Assembly (NCBI RefSeq): GCF_904848665.1
Contig: NZ_CAJHCQ010000012.1
Span: 62,001-126,000, forward strand
Source: Paraburkholderia hiiakae
GTDB taxonomy: Bacteria > Pseudomonadota > Gammaproteobacteria > Burkholderiales > Burkholderiaceae
Length of the DNA stretch: 64,000 bases
Reading direction: 5' to 3'
Part shown: piece by piece, positions 1 through 9,144 of the stretch
Layout of the letters: each line of letters starts with the position of its first letter
Position numbering within the stretch: position 1 is the first letter of the stretch
Position numbers and translations under genes: made by a program
The notes under the pieces: model-generated
Told to the model about the DNA's origin: nothing
What the model saw: the letters and a program-made list of their open reading frames with translations, nothing else
Database searches by the model: none

Positions 1-1039
1 CATCGTGGCCGTCGGGTCCGACCACGCGCAACTCGGCGCCCTCGACGATCTCGCCCGAGGACACGTCCTTGCGCGGACGGTCCATGCGCGTGATGAAGAG
101 CGAGCCCGCGTACTCGGTCATGCCGTAGCCGTGATGCAGCGGCCTGCCGAAGAGCGTTTCGACCTGCTGCTTGAGCGTGGGATCGAGCGGACCGCCGCCC
201 GTATAGAGGTAGCGCAGACGCGGCGCATGCACCGTGCCGCCGTGCTCACGCACATAGGCGACGATGCGCGTGAAGAGCGTCGGCACGCCCTGAAGAATGG
301 AGATTTCGGATGCGCCGAGCGCCTTCACGACCTCTTCCGCCGAAAAGCGCGCCGCGAGATGCAGGCTCGCGCCCGCCTCGAAGGTGGCGAGCAGCAGCGT
401 GGCGAGGCCGAAGATATGCGACATCGGCATGACCGCGTACGCGCAGTCCGCCTGCGTCATGTCGCGCGATGTGGCCGAGACGTGCGCGAAATGCAGCAAG
501 CCGCGATGCGTGGCCATCACACCCTTGGGCTGGCCCGTCGTGCCCGACGTATAGATGAGCACCGCGACCTCGTGCGCGAGCGCTTCGGCCTCGCGGACGG
601 CGTTGGGCTCGGGTGCGGCCATCATGAGCGGCCCGAGTCCGGCAGGTGCGATTTCGCGCGCGCGATAGCGCACGCCGTGACGCAGGGCGTCAGGCGAAGC
701 GCCGTGCGTAAACAACATGAGACGCGGCCCGCAATGCGCGCGGATCGTCTCGACCTCGCGCTCCGAAAGCCGCGCGTTGACCACGGCCGGCCACGCGCCG
801 ATTTCCGAAAGCGCGAACAGCAGCGTCACCACGGCCGAGCAGTTTTCGGCCACGATCAGCACGCGGTCGCCCACGTCCACGCCCTGTTCGCGCAAAAACC
901 GCTGCGCCTGCCCAACGTCGCTCCAGAGCTGCCCGAAGCTCGTCACCTTTGCTTCTTCGCGAATCGCCATGGCCTCGGGCGACACCTCCGCCCAGTGCCG
1001 CGCGATATCGCTGATCTTGCGCGCCGCTCGCCTCACCAC
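1..1039 (-). CDS. AMP-forming acyl-CoA synthetase/ligase, 3' end cut by the window edge
   Basis: The reverse strand translates openly from a GTG near 1039 to the window edge. The protein carries the adenylate-forming signature YTSGTTGQPKGV, followed by a stretch with YTGGGPLDP and GYGMTE, the order seen in ANL-family acyl-CoA ligases. It should activate a carboxylic acid with ATP and CoA; the substrate cannot be read from sequence. GGGAGG lies just upstream of tandem GTG codons at 1039 and 1036, so the start is good to a few codons. The C-terminal lid domain is outside the window. It lies downstream of, and in the same direction as, an aromatic-acid type transporter and a P450, so it may activate a product of that pathway. 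The long plus-strand frame opposite it is a GC-rich shadow. Confidence 0.85.
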   Translation of the reverse strand, partial: MVRRAARKISDIARHWAEVSPEAMAIREEAKVTSFGQLWSDVGQAQRFLREQGVDVGDRVLIVAENCSAVVTLLFALSEIGAWPAVVNARLSEREVETIRAHCGPRLMLFTHGASPDALRHGVRYRAREIAPAGLGPLMMAAPEPNAVREAEALAHEVAVLIYTSGTTGQPKGVMATHRGLLHFAHVSATSRDMTQADCAYAVMPMSHIFGLATLLLATFEAGASLHLAARFSAEEVVKALGASEISILQGVPTLFTRIVAYVREHGGTVHAPRLRYLYTGGGPLDPTLKQQVETLFGRPLHHGYGMTEYAGSLFITRMDRPRKDVSSGEIVEGAELRVVGPDGHD

Positions 1040-1404
1040 TGTCACCTCCCGTCGTTGCTCTTTGACTGCGTACGGCGCGCCGTGGCACGCCGCATCGCGA
1101 CAGGTATCAGTGTGGTTCAGGCGCGGCCTGCCAACAATTCGTTTTCGATAAAGCCGGCATTCGTCTGCCGAGAAGTCGGAGTTCACCCCGATGGCCGGGG
1201 CTTCGAGACGATTGTCGCCTCGGTCCGCGCGGGTGTTCGCCGGGCGCTTAGTCCTCGCAGGTTACGCGAGCGAGGCGCCTGCGCGCGGTAGCGGCGGCCC
1301 GATCCGCGCACAGCCCCGCGCTCGCAGTCCACGCGCCGTAGCCGCCATGCCCGTGCGGGCGCCTCGCGGGTGCCAGCGCGGCCAGACGCAGACGCTGCCG
1401 CCAA
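1040..1404. other. 365-base gap between the ligase and the MFS gene
   Basis: No convincing gene, terminator or operator was found. The open frames here have shadow-like Arg/Ala-rich composition and no ribosome binding sites. The gap may hold the promoter of the ligase. Confidence 0.4.
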
Positions 1405-2778
1405 TCACTCCACCTGCGCCGCCGCACGCTCGCCTCCCATCGTGCCCTTAGCGGCGCTATTCGCCCGATGAATCGCCACGATGCCCGCGAGCGAGACGCA
1501 GGCCGGCACGGCCGCCGCGAGAAAGAGCGACGAGGACGACCATTGCAGGTGCAGGAGCGCGCCGCCCAGCACCGGGCCGACGACCGAGCCGATACGGCCC
1601 ACGCCGAGGCTCCAGCCAATGCCGGTCGAGCGCAGCGAGGTCGGATAGTAGGTCGCGGCGAGCGCGTTGAGCGCCGGCTGCCCGCCGATGATCGTAAAGC
1701 CCGTGACGAAGATCGCGACGAACATCGCGGCCGCGGAGAACATCACGGCCGGATTGCCGATCGCCGCCGTCGAGACGATGGCGATCAGGAACGTCGTGCC
1801 GAGTACGCGCGTAAAGCCCGCCATGTCGATGATGCGCCCGAGCAGCAGGGTGCCGATCACGCCGCCGCCCCACAGCGCGGTGCCTGCGAACACGGCGGTC
1901 TGGGTCGAATAGCCGGCGTCGCGGATCACGGTCGGCAACCAGTTCGAGAGGAAATACATGGCGAGCAGGTTCGCGAAGTTCACCACCCACAGCAGCACGG
2001 TCACCCGCGCGCGCCCTTGCCGGAACAGCTCGACGAACGGCACGCCGCGCGAGCGCGTTTCCGCGATCGTGAACTGCGCACCAGCCGGCAGTTGCAGGGC
2101 AGGCGCCACGCGCGACAGATTGCGGCGCACGCGCGCCTGGGTTTGCTCACCGCGGCCGCGAAACAGCAGGAACTGGATCGACTCCGGCAGCGCGAGCCAC
2201 ATCAGCACGCCGAGCACGAGCGGAATCGCACCGCCCACGAAGAACACGGCGCGCCAGCCGAACGCGGGAATCAGCGCCGCGGTGATGAGCCCGCCCACCA
2301 CGCCGCCCAGCGTAAAGCCGCACGAGACGATCATCATGAGCGTGACGCGCATGCGGCGCGGGCTGTACTCGCCCGCGAGCGCCATCGCGTTCGGCATGAT
2401 GCAGCCGAGGCCGAGCCCCGCGACGAAGCGCCAGGCCACCAGTTCAGAGATCGAATGCGCGAAGCCCGTGGCGACCATGCACGCGGAAAAGAACAGCGTC
2501 GCGCCGATCAGCACGGGGCGGCGGCCGATCTTGTCGGCAAGCGTGCTGAACGTGAGCGAGCCCACCAGCATGCCGAAGAGGCCCGCGCCGAACACCGGCG
2601 AGAGCGTTTCCTTCGCAATGCCCCACTCGCGGATCACCACCGGCGCCACATAACCCATTGCCTGGACATCGAAGCCGTCCATCACGAGGCATAGCGCGCA
2701 CAGCGTGACCACGAGTAACTGATACGGCCCGAACCGGCTCTCGTCGATGATGCCGGTGACCTCCACCGCCTTGTTCAT
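1405..2778 (-). CDS. MFS transporter, aromatic acid:H+ symporter (AAHS) type
   Basis: 457 residues with about twelve hydrophobic segments. The first segment reads LVMDGFDVQAMGYVAP, with the DGxD-type motif typical of AAHS permeases such as PcaK/BenK. After TM2 the loop ADKIGRRPVLIG matches the conserved MFS loop 2-3 motif. It is expected to import an aromatic or related carboxylate with protons across the inner membrane. GGAG sits 7 bases before the ATG. It starts 47 bases after the P450-reductase stop in the same direction, so the two are probably co-transcribed. That supports a shared substrate, but which one is not visible. Confidence 0.85.
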   Translation of the reverse strand: MNKAVEVTGIIDESRFGPYQLLVVTLCALCLVMDGFDVQAMGYVAPVVIREWGIAKETLSPVFGAGLFGMLVGSLTFSTLADKIGRRPVLIGATLFFSACMVATGFAHSISELVAWRFVAGLGLGCIMPNAMALAGEYSPRRMRVTLMMIVSCGFTLGGVVGGLITAALIPAFGWRAVFFVGGAIPLVLGVLMWLALPESIQFLLFRGRGEQTQARVRRNLSRVAPALQLPAGAQFTIAETRSRGVPFVELFRQGRARVTVLLWVVNFANLLAMYFLSNWLPTVIRDAGYSTQTAVFAGTALWGGGVIGTLLLGRIIDMAGFTRVLGTTFLIAIVSTAAIGNPAVMFSAAAMFVAIFVTGFTIIGGQPALNALAATYYPTSLRSTGIGWSLGVGRIGSVVGPVLGGALLHLQWSSSSLFLAAAVPACVSLAGIVAIHRANSAAKGTMGGERAAAQVE

Positions 2779-2825
2779 GTTGTGTCTCCAATCCTTGTTT
2801 TATCGTCTCGATCGCACTGCGGCGA

Positions 2826-5165
2826 CTAGAGTTCGAGTATCAGCCGCCCGCTTTTCGCGCGCGAGCAGCAGGTCATCATGCGGGTTTGCGTCTCGCGTTC
2901 GGCGCGCGTGAGCACCACGTCGCGGTGATCGATCTCGCCCGCCAGCACGCGCACCTCGCACGAGCCGCACAAGCCTTCTTCGCAGTCGCTTTGCACGTCG
3001 ATGTTCGCGCGGCGCAGCGCGTCCAGCACGGTCTGGTCCGCGCCCACGTTGAGCACCAGGCCCGAGTCTTTCAACTCGACTTCGAACGCCTGTTCCTGCG
3101 AGGGGTCGAGCTTGCCGCCGCTCGCGGCGAAATGCTCCACGCGCAACGCATCTTCGGGCCACGCTTCGCTGCAAACTTCGAGCGCTTCGAGCATGCGCGC
3201 GGGACCGCAGGCGTAAACGCGCGCGTGTTCGTCCACGTTTAGCGCGGCGAAATCGTTGCGCGTGCCTTCTTCCGATACGTGCATATGCAGACGTTCGCCG
3301 TGCAGTTGCGCGAGTTCATCGGCAAGCGCCATCGTCTTGCGCGAACGCCCGCTGTAGTGCAATTCGTAATCGATGCCCAGTTCGCGCGCGCGACGCGCCA
3401 TGGCGCTCACCGGCGTGATGCCGATGCCGCCCGCAATGAAGATCGCGCGAGCGCCCTCCTCGTCGAGCCGGAAGTGATTACGGGGGCCGCGAATCTTCAG
3501 GCGCATGCCCGCGCGCAGCGTGTCGTGCATCCAGGCCGAACCGCCGCGGCTTGGCGTTTCGCGCAGCACGGCGATCTCGAACGCGCCCACGTCGGCGGGG
3601 TCCGAGCACAGCGAGTACTGGCGCGAGATGCCGGTGTCGCCGCATTCCACGTCGATATGCGCGCCCGGCGCCCAACCCGGCAGCGCGCCGCCGTCCGGCG
3701 CGACGAGTCGCAAACGGACGATGCCTTCGGCCACGGCGTCCACACGCTCGACCACCACGGGCCGCGAAAGCGCGTGCGCCGAGGGCTCGCCAATGCGCAC
3801 CGGCACGTGCGCGCCGAGCAGCGCCGCATTCGTGCGCTCCGGGTTCTGCGCGGGGTCCCATTGCACCAATAGATGCTCAGGACCCCGGAACGACGTGTTG
3901 GGCACGTAGGTGAACGTCTGCTCGGCCAGGCGCATGTGCGGCAAGCGGCGCGTCAATTCTTCGAGGAAGATCTGCATCTCCATGCGCGCGAGATTCTTGC
4001 CCATGCACTGGTGCGATCCATAGCCGAACGTGACGTGATCGCTTGCGTTGTCGCGGCGAATGTCGAACAGGTCGGCGTCCGCAAAATGACGCTCGTCGTG
4101 ATTCGCGGAAGACGTCACGATGAGCAGTTTCGAGCCCGCCGCAATGTCGATGCCGCCAATCTGCACGTCCTTCGTCGCGAGGCGCCGCCAGGCCGCCACC
4201 GAACCGTTATGGCGCAGGCACTCTTCCACCGCGTTCGGAATGAGGCTCGGGTCCTCGCAGATCTCGCGCCACGAATTCGGGTGCTGCAGCAGCAGCTTCA
4301 TCGCGTTGGCCGTGGCGTTGGCCGTGGTCTCGTGCGCGGCCACGATGCCGGCCATCATCATCGAATGCAGATAGGAGTCCGTGACGACTTCCGGATGCGT
4401 CTTCTGCTTGCGAATGCCGTACTGCATCCAGCCCGGGCCATCCGGGTTCTGGCGCATCTTGTCGAGCACCTTGCCCGCGAACTGCCAGAAGTTGCCCACC
4501 GCGTGCGCGACTTCGACCTGCTCTTCGGGGCGCGGCCGGCCCCATGTATTGACCGTGTGCGCGATCGAGTACTTGCGCAGCAGGTCCATGTCCTCTTCAG
4601 GCACGCCCAGAAAATGCAGCGCGACGGTGAGCGGTACTTCCCAGAGCATCTCGTCGACAAGATCGGCGCGGCCTGCGTCGATGAAGCGGTCCACGTATTC
4701 GCGCGTGAGACGGCGCACCATCGGTTCGTGGTGCTTGAGATGGTCGGGCGTGAACGGCTCCATCAGCACGCGCCGGCGCGGCATGTGGGCAGGTTCGTCT
4801 TCGTTCACGAGCGTGCGGTTCATGGCGTAGCCGTACGACTCCAGTACCGCGTTCGCCTCCGGCCCCGTGGGCGTGATCTTTTCGAGCGCGATGGACGGCG
4901 AGAACGTGAGGTTGTCGCGGAAGATCGCCTTGATATCGGCGTAGCGCGTGACTACCCAGTAGCCAAGCTGCGGGCTGTAGAACACCGGCTCCTGCTCGCG
5001 CGCCCAGCGCACGTACTCGGGCGGGTCCTGCTGGTAGCCGTCGCTGAAGGGGTCGAATGCCGCGGCGTTGGCGCTGACCGGGCAGCGCGGCGCGGCGCCT
5101 CGCGCCTCGCCTGCTGCGTGGGGGAACGGGCAGCGGCCCGTTGACTGGGAAGGTGTCTCGCTCAT
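2826..5165 (-). CDS. Self-sufficient cytochrome P450-reductase fusion (CYP116B / class VII type)
   Basis: 779 residues in a single chain. The P450 domain occupies about 30-430. It has I-helix AHETT (277-281), EECLR as the ExxR site (E315, R318), and heme loop FGYGSHQCMGK with ligand Cys387. A phthalate-dioxygenase-reductase type module follows: RQYSL (515-519) for FMN, AGGIGITP (578-585) for NAD(P)H, and a C-terminal plant-type 2Fe-2S domain with Cys728, 733, 736 and 766. This heme-FMN-2Fe2S order is that of P450RhF-like enzymes, which hydroxylate substrates without separate redox partners. I chose the ATG at 5165, with GGAG 7 bases upstream, over an in-frame TTG 15 bases earlier. It is divergent from an IclR gene, with palindromes in between. 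Confidence 0.95.
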   Translation of the reverse strand: MSETPSQSTGRCPFPHAAGEARGAAPRCPVSANAAAFDPFSDGYQQDPPEYVRWAREQEPVFYSPQLGYWVVTRYADIKAIFRDNLTFSPSIALEKITPTGPEANAVLESYGYAMNRTLVNEDEPAHMPRRRVLMEPFTPDHLKHHEPMVRRLTREYVDRFIDAGRADLVDEMLWEVPLTVALHFLGVPEEDMDLLRKYSIAHTVNTWGRPRPEEQVEVAHAVGNFWQFAGKVLDKMRQNPDGPGWMQYGIRKQKTHPEVVTDSYLHSMMMAGIVAAHETTANATANAMKLLLQHPNSWREICEDPSLIPNAVEECLRHNGSVAAWRRLATKDVQIGGIDIAAGSKLLIVTSSANHDERHFADADLFDIRRDNASDHVTFGYGSHQCMGKNLARMEMQIFLEELTRRLPHMRLAEQTFTYVPNTSFRGPEHLLVQWDPAQNPERTNAALLGAHVPVRIGEPSAHALSRPVVVERVDAVAEGIVRLRLVAPDGGALPGWAPGAHIDVECGDTGISRQYSLCSDPADVGAFEIAVLRETPSRGGSAWMHDTLRAGMRLKIRGPRNHFRLDEEGARAIFIAGGIGITPVSAMARRARELGIDYELHYSGRSRKTMALADELAQLHGERLHMHVSEEGTRNDFAALNVDEHARVYACGPARMLEALEVCSEAWPEDALRVEHFAASGGKLDPSQEQAFEVELKDSGLVLNVGADQTVLDALRRANIDVQSDCEEGLCGSCEVRVLAGEIDHRDVVLTRAERETQTRMMTCCSRAKSGRLILEL

Positions 5166-5190
5166 GTGCGTCTCCTGCAACCTGCGTGCG

Positions 5191-5225
5191 TTACGTTTTG
5201 CGTAACTCTAGTACGCATTGCGTAA
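5191..5225. promoter_or_regulatory. Tandem palindromic operator candidate for the IclR regulator
   Basis: Two palindromes lie in the 165-base divergent region. TTACGTTTTGCGTAA is at 5191-5205 (arms TTACG/CGTAA) and TACGCATTGCGTA is at 5212-5224 (arms TACGC/GCGTA). Their centres are 20 bases apart, two helical turns, and both end in TTGCGTAA or TTGCGTA. They begin 26 bases upstream of the P450 start codon. IclR proteins commonly bind palindromes in divergent promoters, so binding by the adjacent regulator is a reasonable inference. Confidence 0.6.
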
Positions 5226-5330
5226 TCACGAGATAGGGGTTAACGTGCAAGCGTGGCAGGCACTGTGCCGCGCCTACGCGCCCTAAAATCCCGCGTGAAC
5301 CCAACCGATTCCCCCACGTCGCCGCCCAGC

Positions 5331-6224
5331 ATGGAAAGCAGGAAAACCACTCCCCGCCGCCCCGCCGCCAAAGCCGCCGAGGCTGCCGAAGCCACGACGG
5401 CCCCTAAAGTCGCGGGCGAGACGAAAGCCGCCGCCGCGCCGCGCGAACGCCGCCAGCGCGTGCAGTCCGCGCAAACGGGCATGGCCGTGCTGAAGGGGCT
5501 AGCGCGCCTGGGCGGCCGTGCGAGCCTCTCGGGTCTCGCCGCCTGCGTGGGCGAAAGTCCCGCGAAGGTGCATCGCTATCTCGTGAGCCTGATCGAGGAA
5601 GGTCTGGTCGCGCAGGACACCGCGACCCAGCAGTATCTGCTCGGCGTCGAGGCGATGATGATTGGCGTGGCCGCCATGCGCCAGGCCGATCCGGTGCGCA
5701 TTGCGGAGCCCGCGCTCGTGCGCCTGCGCGAGACGCTCGAAGTGACGTCGTTCGTCGCGGTGATGGGCAACAAGGGGCCCACGATCATCCGTTTCGAGGA
5801 GCCGGGACTGCCCGTGACGGTCAACGTGCGGGTGGGGTCGGTGATGTCGCTGCTATGGTCGTCCACTGGCCGTGTATTCCTCGGCCTGCTCGACGACACG
5901 CGCGTGCTCGCGCAAGCCGAGGAAGAACTCGCGCACGCCGACGCTTCGTTGCGCGCGCAACTGAGCGCGAGCGACCCGATCGGCACGCTGCGCCGCGACG
6001 TGCAGGCGGCGCGCTGCGCGAGCGTGCGCGATACGAATCTCAAGGGCATCAGCGCCGTTTCGGCACCGCTCTTCGATCACACCGGCAAGCTCTGCGGCGT
6101 GCTCACGGCGCTGGGCGCCACGGGCGGCTTCGACGCTACGCCCGAGGGCCCGAACGGGCGCGCCGTGCGCCGCGAGGCGCAGGCCGTGAGCGCCCTGCTC
6201 GGCTACGTGCCGCGCGGCGCCTAA
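5331..6224 (+). CDS. IclR family transcriptional regulator
   Basis: About 297 residues from ATG 5331. An Ala/Lys-rich disordered N-terminus is followed by a winged helix (LKGLARLGGRASLSGLAA, then SPAKVHRYLVSL as the recognition helix). An effector-binding IclR domain follows, with VARVRETL-like and NVRVGSVMSLLWSSTGRVFL stretches. No start has a good ribosome site; in-frame GTG codons at 5253 and 5295 are alternatives. It is transcribed away from the P450-MFS genes and probably controls them, responding to a small aromatic or related acid. Its stop overlaps the convergent peroxidase gene by 3-4 bases. Confidence 0.85.
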   Translation: MESRKTTPRRPAAKAAEAAEATTAPKVAGETKAAAAPRERRQRVQSAQTGMAVLKGLARLGGRASLSGLAACVGESPAKVHRYLVSLIEEGLVAQDTATQQYLLGVEAMMIGVAAMRQADPVRIAEPALVRLRETLEVTSFVAVMGNKGPTIIRFEEPGLPVTVNVRVGSVMSLLWSSTGRVFLGLLDDTRVLAQAEEELAHADASLRAQLSASDPIGTLRRDVQAARCASVRDTNLKGISAVSAPLFDHTGKLCGVLTALGATGGFDATPEGPNGRAVRREAQAVSALLGYVPRGA

Positions 6225-7543
6225 CGCTTCGTCAGCGTGGCCGGGGGCGGGGTGACCGGATTGGCGGGCGCCGGCAGATAGCCGTCGTTAAGCGTTTTCA
6301 GAAAGGCGATCACGTCGTCGATATCGCGTGCGTTCCATGCCGGGCGCTCGCCCGCTTTGCGCGTGAGCGGCTCGTCCACCGTATCGATGTTGGCGCGCAG
6401 TTCCGGCGGCAAGTCGTCGAACTTCACCACTTGGCCCCGCGCATCCTTCGCATACCACTTCGCCGGATTCGTGTCGCGCTCCACGTAAAAGCGCAGCGCG
6501 TCGCGCAGCGTATGGAAGCGCCCGTTGTGGAAGAACACCTGACGCGTGGCGACGTTGCGCAGCGTCGGCGTCTTGAAGAGCCCGCAGTACAGACGATTGT
6601 TCGCCACGTCCGTGCGAATCGGGCCGCACAAGCCTTCGTCGTAGTACTTCGGATCGCGGTTCGCGCGCAGTTCGGGGTTGCGCGGCACGCCGAGCGCCTC
6701 GAACTGGAAGTCGGTGAAGAGCGGATGCGCGCCGTTCGCGCCCGGCTGATCGATATGGCACGACGCACAGTTGCCGCTGTTCGGATCGTCGAACAACTTC
6801 TTGCCGCGCATTTCGTTTGCGGTGAGTTGCGCCCGGCCGTCGAGATACGCGTCGAACTTGCTCGTGTACGGACGGAAGCCCGGATCCTCGAGTTCGTAGC
6901 GCTCGACGGCGGCCATCGCCTGGCGCAGCGCCGTGTCCTTCGAGACGAAAATCGTCTCGCCGAACACCTGTTTGAAACGTGCCGCGTATGGCGCGCGCTC
7001 GAGCTTCGCGACCACTTCGCCCGCGTCGCGATTCGCCATTTCGTTCGCATTGAAAAGCGGGAACAGCGCCTGGTCGTGCAGCGAGTTGAAGCGCCCATCC
7101 CACGCGAAGCCGCCGGACGGCGGGCTATCCGCGTCCGTGAGCCGCTCGTAGATGCTCGCGGCCTGCACGTGCGTCCACACCGGCGTGCGGTTGAGCACGT
7201 AAGCGAGCGTGGGCACCGCGCGCGTGCCCTGCGAGCGCAGGTCGGGGCCGCCGAACTGAGCGGCGAGTCCGTTGGGCGGACCATAGGCATGCGCGGGACT
7301 ATGGCAGCTCGCGCACGACATGCGCCCCGATGCCGAAAGCGCCGGGTCGTTGAAGATCAGCTTGCCGAGCGCCGCGACGTCGCTATAGGGAATGCTCGGG
7401 GCGCTCTGCTTTGTAGTGGCCACGGTAAGAGGCTGCGCCGCATCCGCCCCGGATACGGAAAACGCCGCCACCGCGGCAGCGGTGACGGCGAGCGCAGCGG
7501 TCACGGCGCGGCGCGCCGTGTGGCTTGCGAAAAGAACGGTCAT
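6221..7543 (-). CDS. Di-heme cytochrome c peroxidase / MauG-family protein, exported
   Basis: 440 residues with an Ala-rich signal peptide (about 1-36, ending ADAA). Two c-type heme sites, CASCH, lie at 77-81 and 259-263, in the two-domain layout of bacterial cytochrome c peroxidases and MauG relatives. The second domain has the expected TPTLRNVATRQVFFHNG stretch. It probably acts in the periplasm, reducing peroxide or oxidising a protein or small substrate; sequence does not separate these. It starts 4 bases after the phosphoesterase stop, which suggests translational coupling. No clear ribosome site precedes the ATG. Confidence 0.88.
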   Translation of the reverse strand: MTVLFASHTARRAVTAALAVTAAAVAAFSVSGADAAQPLTVATTKQSAPSIPYSDVAALGKLIFNDPALSASGRMSCASCHSPAHAYGPPNGLAAQFGGPDLRSQGTRAVPTLAYVLNRTPVWTHVQAASIYERLTDADSPPSGGFAWDGRFNSLHDQALFPLFNANEMANRDAGEVVAKLERAPYAARFKQVFGETIFVSKDTALRQAMAAVERYELEDPGFRPYTSKFDAYLDGRAQLTANEMRGKKLFDDPNSGNCASCHIDQPGANGAHPLFTDFQFEALGVPRNPELRANRDPKYYDEGLCGPIRTDVANNRLYCGLFKTPTLRNVATRQVFFHNGRFHTLRDALRFYVERDTNPAKWYAKDARGQVVKFDDLPPELRANIDTVDEPLTRKAGERPAWNARDIDDVIAFLKTLNDGYLPAPANPVTPPPATLTKR

Positions 7544-7547
7544 CGGC

Positions 7548-8855
7548 TTAGAGATTCGTGAAGATGTCCTTGCCGAAGCTCTCGAGGCCAGACTGCCCCG
7601 CGTAGCCGAGATAGCCGAGCCCGAACATGTCCTCGATACTCTTGAGCATCGAATAGTGGTTGTACGGCACCGTCGAGACCGTGCCCGGCTTGATGAACTT
7701 CGAGATCATCACCGCGCCCGTGCGGTCGCCGCCGTAGCTTTGCTTGTTGAGCACGAGGTTGATGTTGCCCGTCAGGCCCGGCGCGTTGATGCCAAGCTTC
7801 GACAGATACGCTGCGGGCACCGTGCCCATTGCCGAGCTTTGCGGGAACGTGCCGAGGTTCGGGCCCTCCTGCTGGCCGCAGCAGGTATCGCCCGAGAATG
7901 TGAAGTCCACTTCGCTCGCGTTCGGCATCGTCACCTGCGCGTAGCTGCTTTCATCGAAGTTGATGATGAGCAGGCCGTCCTGCTGGAACGCGGGCGACGC
8001 CGTGATGATGGGCACCCACTTCTGCAGGAACGCGTCGGCCGAAACGAGGCCGCCCGTCGCGCCGTTCGCGCACGGCGAGTCGTGGCCGTCGTCGCAGGTG
8101 CTCGGCGTGATGAAGTTGAAGTTCGCGGTGGTCGACACCTTCTGCAGGTCGGTCGTGAGCTTGTCCAGGTTCACCACGTTGTTGCCGCAATCGATCGAGT
8201 CGATGATCGAATGGAAGTACATGAACGGGTTGTGGCGCGTGGCGTACGAGTCGCCGGCCGGGGTCGTCGCGTTCGGCGCTTCCTGGGTGTTCGTCAGGTC
8301 GGTGGTGCCGAGAGCCGGGTGGCCGCAGGTGGCCGATTCGCGCGCCGGGTCGTTGCCCATGTCGCCTTCATAACCCTTCCACGTGTAATGCGCCGCCGTG
8401 AGCTGGTCCGCAATCGTCTTCACGCTCGACGGATACACGCAGCCGGTGCCGATCGCCTGACCGTCCGAGGTCATGCCCGTGAGGTTGAAATCCTCATAGG
8501 TCGTGCAGTCGTTGTCGGTCTGGAGCGTGGGCGACTGGCCGCTGATCATCGAGATGTAGTTGTCGAGGCTCACGTGACCCGTGCCGTAGTACTGCTGCAC
8601 GAGCGCGCCCTGCGCGGCGAGCGTCGTCGCGAGATACGGCGCCTTCGTGTTTGCGCCGAACGTCGTCGTGTAGTTCTCGTTTTCGAGCGTGATGATAAAG
8701 ACGTGCTTGATTGCCTGCACGGTGCCGGCCGTCTGCGGTGCATGGGTCGACGAACCGCATGCGCTCACGAAGAGCGAAACGAACAGCGCAGCAAAGAGGG
8801 AAGCAATCGACGCGGAAAAGCGCGCGCCGATCTTGCCGGTTAAGCGAACAGCCAT
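7548..8855 (-). CDS. Lipoprotein phosphoesterase (acid phosphatase / phospholipase C-like family)
   Basis: 435 residues. The N-terminus is a lipoprotein signal with lipobox LFVSAC, so the mature protein should be lipid-anchored at the cell envelope. The core has TLENENYTTTFG and GHVSLDNYISMISGQSPT, then NFDES further on. These are hallmarks of the phosphoesterase family that includes AcpA-type acid phosphatases and bacterial phospholipases C. The exact substrate is unknown. It lies 4 bases upstream of the di-heme peroxidase in the same direction, so the two are probably one transcript. Confidence 0.85.
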   Translation of the reverse strand: MAVRLTGKIGARFSASIASLFAALFVSLFVSACGSSTHAPQTAGTVQAIKHVFIITLENENYTTTFGANTKAPYLATTLAAQGALVQQYYGTGHVSLDNYISMISGQSPTLQTDNDCTTYEDFNLTGMTSDGQAIGTGCVYPSSVKTIADQLTAAHYTWKGYEGDMGNDPARESATCGHPALGTTDLTNTQEAPNATTPAGDSYATRHNPFMYFHSIIDSIDCGNNVVNLDKLTTDLQKVSTTANFNFITPSTCDDGHDSPCANGATGGLVSADAFLQKWVPIITASPAFQQDGLLIINFDESSYAQVTMPNASEVDFTFSGDTCCGQQEGPNLGTFPQSSAMGTVPAAYLSKLGINAPGLTGNINLVLNKQSYGGDRTGAVMISKFIKPGTVSTVPYNHYSMLKSIEDMFGLGYLGYAGQSGLESFGKDIFTNL

Positions 8856-9144
8856 GGGAGGTCCTATGTGTGTCGAGTCGTTTTTGGTTTATTGCCGCTG
8901 TGGGGCTTGGGAGCGTTTGCGGCTTTCTGCACCCTGTCGATGCACAATGCCAGGGCGGCGCAAGCTTACGAATCCTTTGTGACGCTTACGTGAAAAAATG
9001 GGGGTTTTACGACCGGACGTTCGAAAATAGTTCCATGGAACCATGCTTGCGCACACAACGAACTGGTTCACGGGATGAGGCGCCGCTATCGCGAATCCCC
9101 GCCCGTCGCGGTGCAACCGGCTATCATGTGAATTCAAACGGTAG

